Source of the DNA: Candidatus Bathyarchaeota archaeon
Lineage (GTDB): Archaea; Thermoproteota; Bathyarchaeia; Bathyarchaeales; Bathycorpusculaceae
Direction of reading: 5' to 3'
DNA: 9,827 bases
Assembly: GCA_014859805.1 (NCBI GenBank)
Contig: JACUTN010000030.1
Location: 1 to 9,827, forward strand
The notes beneath the pieces are model-generated. The model was given only the letters and a program-made list of their open reading frames with translations, had not been told where the DNA came from and did not search any database. Shown here in pieces: positions 5,336 to 9,827 of this stretch (within the stretch, counting starts at the first letter, position 1; each line of letters begins with the position of its first letter). Made by a program: the position numbers and the translations under genes.

Positions 5336-5662
5336 ATGAAGTTCTGCAATAAGTGTGGTTCCCATATGAAGAAGATAAAGAATGGATTTTTATGCCGAAA
5401 GTGTGGAAATATGATTCATGCGAATGCTGGAATGCAGTCGAAGAAAGTGAAGAAAATAGAGCATCCCAGTTTGGTTTACGTAGTCGATAGTTCAAAAGAC
5501 AAATATGTTAAAGTTTCTCAAGAATGCCCGAAATGCGGATACAAAGAAGCATTCCATTGGTTTTCCGTAGTCTCCGGTGAACATGCAGGTGTCAGGAGAG
5601 AAAGAACAATAGAGCATTTCAAGTGTACAAAATGTTCACACACATGGACCAAGGCTTCCTAA
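5336..5662 (+). CDS. TFS-family zinc-ribbon protein lacking the acidic catalytic tip
   Basis: Protein of 108 residues, the usual length of archaeal transcription factor S, the TFIIS-like factor that enters the RNA polymerase secondary channel and stimulates transcript cleavage. The N-terminal ribbon has C4/C7 and C20/C23; a linker (about 30-60) follows; the C-terminal ribbon has C64/C67 and C97/C100, with the typical FKCTKCSHTW ending. Canonical TFS carries an acidic Asp-Glu pair in the tip (the R.ADEP.T region). Here the corresponding loop (about 76-92, SGEHAGVRRERT) has no DE, is about five residues longer and is basic. Transcript cleavage activity is therefore doubtful. Sulfolobus TFS4, a paralogue without the acidic pair, is known to inhibit RNA polymerase; this protein may be of that kind. 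ATG 5336 is the only sensible start. Confidence 0.88.
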   Translation: MKFCNKCGSHMKKIKNGFLCRKCGNMIHANAGMQSKKVKKIEHPSLVYVVDSSKDKYVKVSQECPKCGYKEAFHWFSVVSGEHAGVRRERTIEHFKCTKCSHTWTKAS

Positions 5663-5753
5663 AGACCGGCAAACAATATGGTGTAGCGAGGTTCAGATAT
5701 GAATCATGACTTCACAATGTTTTTCTATGCACCACCTGTCTAGCGTATGTTAG

Positions 5754-5855
5754 GTGATAAGAACGCCGAGAGTGCGACCATATAAACGGAAGAAACCTGG
5801 TGGAAAACGAAAGTCGGTCCATGTAAAAGGTCATTACAGAAGGACGCCAAGATAG
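5754..5855 (+). CDS. Possible very small basic protein (33 residues)
   Basis: GTG 5754, directly after an in-frame TAG, opens a frame of 33 residues that ends at TAG 5853-5855. The product (RVRPYKRKKPGGKRK in the middle, ending VKGHYRRTPR) is about 45 percent Lys plus Arg and resembles short basic archaeal/viral proteins with a V.GHYRR.P ending. There is no clear ribosome site or promoter. The rest of the 255-bp gap between TFS and the HAD gene shows nothing else. It may be a real nucleic-acid-binding peptide, a fragment, or chance. Confidence 0.35.
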   Translation: MIRTPRVRPYKRKKPGGKRKSVHVKGHYRRTPR

Positions 5856-5891
5856 CACACTCAAAAGAGAGCATCCCAGAAAAACAATTAT

Positions 5892-5900
5892 CTTAAATTA
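5892..5900 (+). promoter_or_regulatory. TATA-like element of the HAD gene, likely leaderless
   Basis: CTTAAATTA lies 17-25 bp before ATG 5917, so transcription would start at or within a few bases of the start codon. There is no ribosome site before the ATG, as expected for a leaderless archaeal message. Confidence 0.45.
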
Positions 5901-5916
5901 AACGTTAAAGACGAGC

Positions 5917-6600
5917 ATGATAAAACTCATAGTTTTCGACGCAGGGGGCGTACTCTACACAGGAAGCCAGAAAATAGTAGACAAAGCCATAAGAAAATTC
6001 CTCAGAAAACACGGCGTAAACGACCTCAACAAAAGCAACAAAGTCTGGTCCGAAATCGAAAAACTCGTGACCATCGGAAAAATAACCCTAAGAGAAGCCC
6101 ACGAAAAATGGTTAGAAGGCATCGGTCTATCCAAAACCCTAGCAGACGAATGGGCCGAAGTGGACAAAAAAGAAATATGGGGAAAATTCCAAAAAACACT
6201 CGGAATCAACAAACTACTAAAGAAGCTAAAGAAAAAATACATTCTAGCCGTTCTAACCGACACAATAGAAAGCAAACAAGAAAAAATAGAAAAAATGAAA
6301 ATAGTAGGCGTAAACCACGAATTCTTCAACGAAATCTTCACCTCACACGACCTAGGCACCTGCAAACCAAGCAAAAAAGCATTCTACGCACCCTTGAAAA
6401 AATTCTGTGTCAAGCCAAAAGAAACACTCTTCATCGGTGACGCCTGCGACGAGCTAGAAGGCGCAAAGAAAATTGGCCTAGTGACAATTGGCTTTAAATG
6501 TGGATGTGGAGAATACAACATCAAAAGCCTCGACGAAATCCTGAGAATACTCCAAAAACTAAATCAGCCTCGCAATTTTACGTCTGCCCAAACTGTCTGA
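5917..6600 (+). CDS. HAD-superfamily hydrolase (phosphatase-like)
   Basis: Protein of 227 residues with a haloacid dehalogenase-like fold, expected to be a soluble phosphate-ester hydrolase; the substrate cannot be told. Motif I is FDAGGVLY with nucleophile D8; the usual second Asp two residues on is G10, as in DxGGV/DxGNV members of the superfamily. Motif II is T114 in LTDT, motif III K150 in CKPSKKAF, motif IV GDACDELEGAK (D175, D178). A helical cap occupies about residues 16-95. The coding strand is markedly A-rich with third positions mostly A or C, unlike the T-richer TFS gene just upstream. ATG 5917 starts right before the first beta strand. The last ten residues (NQPRNFTSAQ) extend past the fold and look like run-on into spacer. 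Probably monocistronic. Confidence 0.88.
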   Translation: MIKLIVFDAGGVLYTGSQKIVDKAIRKFLRKHGVNDLNKSNKVWSEIEKLVTIGKITLREAHEKWLEGIGLSKTLADEWAEVDKKEIWGKFQKTLGINKLLKKLKKKYILAVLTDTIESKQEKIEKMKIVGVNHEFFNEIFTSHDLGTCKPSKKAFYAPLKKFCVKPKETLFIGDACDELEGAKKIGLVTIGFKCGCGEYNIKSLDEILRILQKLNQPRNFTSAQTV

Positions 6601-6644
6601 CTTGCTTCCCAAAACATTCAAGCAATCAGCAGAATCGGTGTATA

Positions 6645-6716
6645 ACCGTAGTCAATTACGGTGCTTCGCAACGCAAAGTATTCGGCTGGCTCCGTCAGGT
6701 GATTGAGTAACCAGCC
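6645..6716. other. Two strong hairpins after the HAD gene
   Basis: ACCGTA (6645-6650) pairs with TACGGT (6657-6662) across a 6-base loop, and GGCTGG (6684-6689) pairs with CCAGCC (6711-6716) across 21 bases. Neither is followed by a T run, so a simple terminator is unlikely. They could be the 5' part of the structured region at 6743-6974 or independent elements. No credible ORF in this interval. Confidence 0.35.
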
Positions 6717-6742
6717 TGCCTTGATTTTCGTGCACTAAGACG

Positions 6743-6974
6743 CCTTAACTTAAAAGTTGTTTTCGCGGGCGTTTGTCTCCCGCGTAACCTATCTCTTAAC
6801 TTCATTGTAGAGCGGTACGCTCCTCTATGTTAAGGACTCTCAGCGTGGGATTTTTGCCCGCGCCCACCGTGTCCCATGATTGGGTAAACCCGCCATCATA
6901 ACAAAGCAAGCATGAAGCTTGCCCTTTCTGTTGGGTCCGTCTACATGAAGCCCTCTTTCGAGGATTCCGGTGGG
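6743..6974. ncRNA. Candidate structured RNA, strand and family undetermined
   Basis: No convincing reading frame is present, yet pairing is dense. CCTTAAC (6743-6749) pairs with GTTAAGG (6829-6835), enclosing a CGCGGG/CCCGCG hairpin (6764-6769, 6779-6784) and GAGCG/CGCTC (6810-6814, 6818-6822). Then CCCACCG (6863-6869) pairs with CGGTGGG (6968-6974), enclosing three stems: ATGAT..GGGtaaaCCC..ATCAT (6876-6899, or CCCA/TGGG at 6873-6884), GCAAGC/GCTTGC (6906-6922) and CCTC/GAGG (6952-6963). On the minus strand the last has a GAAA tetraloop. A TATA-like CTTAAAAG (6749-6756) could drive the + strand. I looked for RNase P, SRP, 5S and tRNA hallmarks and found none convincing. Confidence 0.35.
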
Positions 6975-7034
6975 ATTGAAAAGCTCTTATGTCATCGCTA
7001 AACAAATGTGGTATCATAAAGAAGATAAATGTTC

Positions 7035-8726
7035 CTATTCCATTCTCATCTTCACTATTTTGCTCAGGTTTAGTTCGAAGGCTGCTGCAGGGTTTTCAAG
7101 CTTCCACGCCTCCAAAACTTTTGGATGAATCTCCCCTACAACTCCAACATTTCTTCCGTTAACAACTACTGCGCCTACTCGTCCATCAATGAAGCTTTGA
7201 TGTTTCGCTTCTTTTATCTGCCATTCCAAACCAAAATTCATGAAGAAAGCGTCCAAAGCTGATTTGACTTCGCTGAAACCAGCGTTTGCATGAACAATAA
7301 CAGCGGCAAGCTTTTCCTCATCCTTCGTTTTTGTCTCATTTCTCTCATCCAAAAGCGTGACCGTGCCTAACTCAAAGAGTTTTTGCGGATACTCAACATG
7401 GAGATTGTTGCTTAGAAACTCCATTAGACTTGGGAGAAGCCGATTTCTGAGACACGTTAAGGTTTGAACCTTTGGGTTAGCGATTTCAACTATCCTCTCT
7501 TTTCTGCAGTTCATTTTCTTGAACAGATTTTCCTGATTTGTCAGCGTAAAGGTGAGAACTTCTTGGAATCCCAATCCCACCATCAGCTCTCTTGCAACAT
7601 TAAACAGGTTTTGTTCGGGTCTTGCGCCGCCCGCGGTTGGCAGCTTACGCCATAATGGTTTGATGTTATTGTATCCATATGCTGTTGCTACGTCTTCCAC
7701 TAGGTCTATTGGATGCATCACGTCGATCCTGTAACATGGAACTTGCACGGTCATCTCAGTCTTCCCAAGTTTTTCAACACCGAACCCTGCTTTACCCAAT
7801 AGTTCAGCAATTCGCTTGGCTGTTAACCGCAAACCTAAGATGGTGTTTACATATTTTACCTCCAAGTTCATGAGCCGCGTTTCAAGTTTAGGCGTTGTAA
7901 CCTTCAGATTTTCATGTGGGTAATGGATTGTAGTTGAATAGGCTTTTCCGCCGCGGTCAATCAAGGATAAGGTGACCATTTTTAAGGTGTTAAGCACTAT
8001 TTCATGCATCACACCCGTTACCTCAACAAGAACGTGTCTTGTTTTTTCTGTCACCCTACCCAGATCGTTTGAGTTTATGATTGGTGGAAATGAAAGCACA
8101 TTTTTCTCTGAATCCAACAGTATTGGATAAAAGGAATATTTGCTTACGATGTGACCATACTCTATCCCCTTTGGATGCCGCTCTAGAATCTCCTTCAAAT
8201 TCATTTCTTCCTCGAATCCCAGAGGCGTAAAACTGATTTCGGTTGGTTTTGCAACAGTGTAGTGAAGAGGAGGAGTTATGAGGCTGAAGTCATACATGCC
8301 GATAGATGTTCGCTGCCTGTTCCTTCCATATGATTGGTCAAGTTTGTCTTGCAGATGCATGAACCCGCGGATTATGGTGTCAGTTAGTTTAACGTTTTTG
8401 ACTATTGAGCAACCTATGTAAGGTCGGATGTTCTTGAGTCTCGGGTCAACGTTGACCTCTGCTAACGGTTTGCCGACAGTATATTGTCTTACACCCTTTT
8501 CAAAGCCTAGGAAACCGCGTAAGGTCCTAGCCAAGCCTTCAATGTTCCATATGTCCGGACGATTTGTGTCTTTAATCTCAACGCTTATTGTGCCTTCTTC
8601 CTCATCGAACAGCTTCACTTCGCCCTTAACAAAGGCTAGGATGTCGTTGAGTTTCTCCACGTCCTTGTGCAGTTTTATACCAAGAATTTTTTCGAAATCT
8701 GCATAATCAATCTCTATTGTAGGCAT
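7035..8726 (-). CDS. pheT: Phenylalanyl-tRNA synthetase beta subunit
   Basis: Protein of 563 residues, normal for the archaeal/eukaryal-type beta subunit, which lacks the long bacterial N-terminal tRNA-binding module. With PheS it forms the cytoplasmic tetramer that charges tRNA-Phe; this subunit houses the editing site that removes mischarged tyrosine. Visible parts: B1-like DTNRPDIWNIEGLARTLRG (about 53-71), the B3/B4 editing region (about 105-280, with RQRTSIGMYDFS and SFPPIINSNDLGRV), B5 (about 300-375, with YRIDVMHPIDLVEDVATAYG), then a synthetase-like catalytic-fold copy without active-site function. The true start is ATG 8726, overlapping the pheS stop as TAATG with GGGAGTGA before it; the open frame reaches back to 8834 but that part lies within pheS. 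The two subunits are therefore translationally coupled. Confidence 0.96.
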   Translation of the reverse strand: MPTIEIDYADFEKILGIKLHKDVEKLNDILAFVKGEVKLFDEEEGTISVEIKDTNRPDIWNIEGLARTLRGFLGFEKGVRQYTVGKPLAEVNVDPRLKNIRPYIGCSIVKNVKLTDTIIRGFMHLQDKLDQSYGRNRQRTSIGMYDFSLITPPLHYTVAKPTEISFTPLGFEEEMNLKEILERHPKGIEYGHIVSKYSFYPILLDSEKNVLSFPPIINSNDLGRVTEKTRHVLVEVTGVMHEIVLNTLKMVTLSLIDRGGKAYSTTIHYPHENLKVTTPKLETRLMNLEVKYVNTILGLRLTAKRIAELLGKAGFGVEKLGKTEMTVQVPCYRIDVMHPIDLVEDVATAYGYNNIKPLWRKLPTAGGARPEQNLFNVARELMVGLGFQEVLTFTLTNQENLFKKMNCRKERIVEIANPKVQTLTCLRNRLLPSLMEFLSNNLHVEYPQKLFELGTVTLLDERNETKTKDEEKLAAVIVHANAGFSEVKSALDAFFMNFGLEWQIKEAKHQSFIDGRVGAVVVNGRNVGVVGEIHPKVLEAWKLENPAAAFELNLSKIVKMRME

Positions 8727-9827
8727 TAAATCACTCCCTTTCTCCTTATCCAGTCCAAGTCTTGCGAGAAAATATAGCGAATGTCGTCGATACCAGCCTT
8801 CAGCATGAACAAACGGTCTATTCCCAAACCCCAAGCAATAACGGGCAACTTGATGCCCAAAGGCATTGTTACTTCCGGTCTGAAGATTCCTGAGCCTCCG
8901 AATTCAATCCAGCCGTAACCTTTCTTGTAGGCGCTGAGCTCGACGCTTGGTTCTGTGAAGGGGAAGTAATCTGGTCTGAATTTAACCTCGTCTGCTCCAG
9001 CTATTTCAATGGCGAATTTTTCTAAAACTCCTAAAAGATCGCGAAGCGTTAAGTTCTCGTCAACTACTATTCCTTCAATCTGATTGAACTCTGTCAGGTG
9101 AGTCTTGTCCAATACTTCCGGTCTGTAACAGCGCACTATTGAGAAGTACCTGCCCGGTACGTCTAAGTCCTTGCTCAAGAGCGTTCTAACACTTTGACAT
9201 GTTCCATGTCCACGCAAAATCAAACGTCTAGCTTCTTTGATAGAGTATTTGTATCCCCATCCTGTTGAACCAGTTTTCCACCCATCTTCATGTGTCTTTT
9301 TGACTTCGCCCGCAACATGCTTGTAGGCGTTTAAAATGCCGTATTTCGGGTGTTTAACGAAGTATATACCGAAGATTTCTCGTGCTGGATGATCTTGAGG
9401 GGTGTAAAGAGCGTCGAAGTTGAAAAATGACAGCTCAACAGTGGGACCCTTCATCTCTTTGAAGCCCAATGTGACAAGTTTTTCCTTCACCTCGTCAAGG
9501 AATTGCAGGTAAGGATGTTTTTTGCCTGGCCAAGTTTTTGCTACAGAAGCTTTTACGTTGTATTTTTGAAGTTTTACTTTTCGCCATTTCCCGCTGATTA
9601 TGAGTTCCGGTGTGAGTTGGGTTACCTCAGTAGTAACTTTGATTCCTCTTTTTATTGCGATCCAGCCTGCCTTTGTTATCTCGATTGTTCTTGTTGTTTT
9701 CTCCTCAATTTCCAAAAGTTTTCTTCTTTTCAAGATTTGAACGGTTGCCTGCAGCTCTGGGCTTAACTCCTCAACCGTTGCCTGTTCTTTTTCGCCTAGA
9801 AGCTTGAGCAACTTTTCGTCATTTCCT
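8726..9827 (-). CDS. pheS: Phenylalanyl-tRNA synthetase alpha subunit, 5' end outside window
   Basis: Catalytic subunit of the phenylalanyl-tRNA synthetase, forming phenylalanyl-adenylate and charging tRNA-Phe. The frame stays open to the right edge, so the first part (perhaps up to about 100 residues by comparison with archaeal homologues of 460-500) is missing; TTG at 9811 is not a start. Seen here: end of an N-terminal winged-helix region (ATVEEL, then LKRRKLLEIEEKTTRTIEIT), a linker (LTPELIISGKWRKVKLQKYN), then the class II core from HPYLQFLDEVKEKL. Motif 1 region holds FNFDALYTPQDHPAREI, motif 2 is YFSIVRCYRPEVLDKTHLTE, the Phe pocket is WIEFGGSGIFRPEV, and motif 3 is VIAWGLGIDRLFML near the end. 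It ends in TAA 8728-8726, sharing A with the pheT start. Confidence 0.96.
   Translation of the reverse strand, partial: GNDEKLLKLLGEKEQATVEELSPELQATVQILKRRKLLEIEEKTTRTIEITKAGWIAIKRGIKVTTEVTQLTPELIISGKWRKVKLQKYNVKASVAKTWPGKKHPYLQFLDEVKEKLVTLGFKEMKGPTVELSFFNFDALYTPQDHPAREIFGIYFVKHPKYGILNAYKHVAGEVKKTHEDGWKTGSTGWGYKYSIKEARRLILRGHGTCQSVRTLLSKDLDVPGRYFSIVRCYRPEVLDKTHLTEFNQIEGIVVDENLTLRDLLGVLEKFAIEIAGADEVKFRPDYFPFTEPSVELSAYKKGYGWIEFGGSGIFRPEVTMPLGIKLPVIAWGLGIDRLFMLKAGIDDIRYIFSQDLDWIRRKGVI

Noticed and set aside
6964..6983. GATTCCGGTGGGATTGAAAAG resembling an archaeal CRISPR repeat end
   Set aside because: Occurs once only, with no regularly spaced copies, and its CGGTGGG is explained by pairing with 6863-6869.
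6764..7000. SRP RNA or RNase P RNA
   Set aside because: The CGCGGG hairpin followed by GTAACC recalls the archaeal SRP Alu domain, but no GTCAGG/AGCAGC helix 8 pair follows; RNase P's GGAAAGTCC and ACAGAA-GGCTTA blocks are also missing. Left as an unnamed candidate.
6802..7017. Minus-strand 71-residue frame downstream of pheT
   Set aside because: Unnatural composition and it lies across the strong stems of the candidate RNA.
7018..7034. T-box or other leader control of pheST
   Set aside because: The structured region lies downstream of the operon, and T-box control is a bacterial feature; the pheS leader is outside the window.
8727..8834. Upstream 36-residue extension of pheT
   Set aside because: It is the shadow of the conserved C-terminus of pheS; ATG 8726 has a ribosome site and yields the family's N-terminus.

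Overview
The window looks archaeal, most plausibly Thermoproteota in the broad sense (a Bathyarchaeia-like lineage is my guess; I could run no search). The evidence is an archaeal-type phenylalanyl-tRNA synthetase pair, a transcription factor S (TFS) homologue, archaeal TATA/BRE-like promoters, a probably leaderless gene, and secreted proteins of a kind common in archaeal genomes.

Layout: (1) 1-1305: a complete IS5-family insertion sequence (98-1301) with an intact DDE transposase, 20-bp inverted ends and a CTAG duplication. It sits in a palindrome-rich intergenic stretch. (2) 1306-1822: non-coding DNA dense in inverted repeats. These include mutually exclusive hairpins and a (GTT)n/(AAC)n stem whose relative lies in opposite orientation at 1-48, on the other side of the insertion sequence. 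(3) 1870-4990: four overlapping + strand genes that look like one operon: a small Myb/HTH-like protein, a helical coiled-coil protein, a membrane-anchored exported protein and a large secreted protein. (4) 5012-5254: a junk-yard interval holding a solitary insertion-sequence end, a truncated and frameshifted DUF6884-like gene fragment, and a 13-bp inverted repeat around it. (5) 5336-5662: a TFS paralogue whose second zinc ribbon lacks the catalytic acidic tip. (6) 5754-6600: a very small basic ORF and a HAD-family phosphatase-like gene. (7) 6601-7034: no convincing gene, but strong nested stems that suggest a structured RNA. (8) 7035-9827, minus strand: pheT, and pheS running off the right edge, joined by a TAATG stop/start overlap.

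The right-hand side (pheST) is ordinary core genome. The left two thirds is accessory DNA shaped by an IS5-like element that appears to favour GCGC-CTAG-GCGC-like targets. The most interesting items are the TFS paralogue with a basic tip beside insertion-sequence debris, the four-gene HTH/exported-protein operon, the covarying hairpin family and the possible RNA between the HAD gene and pheT.
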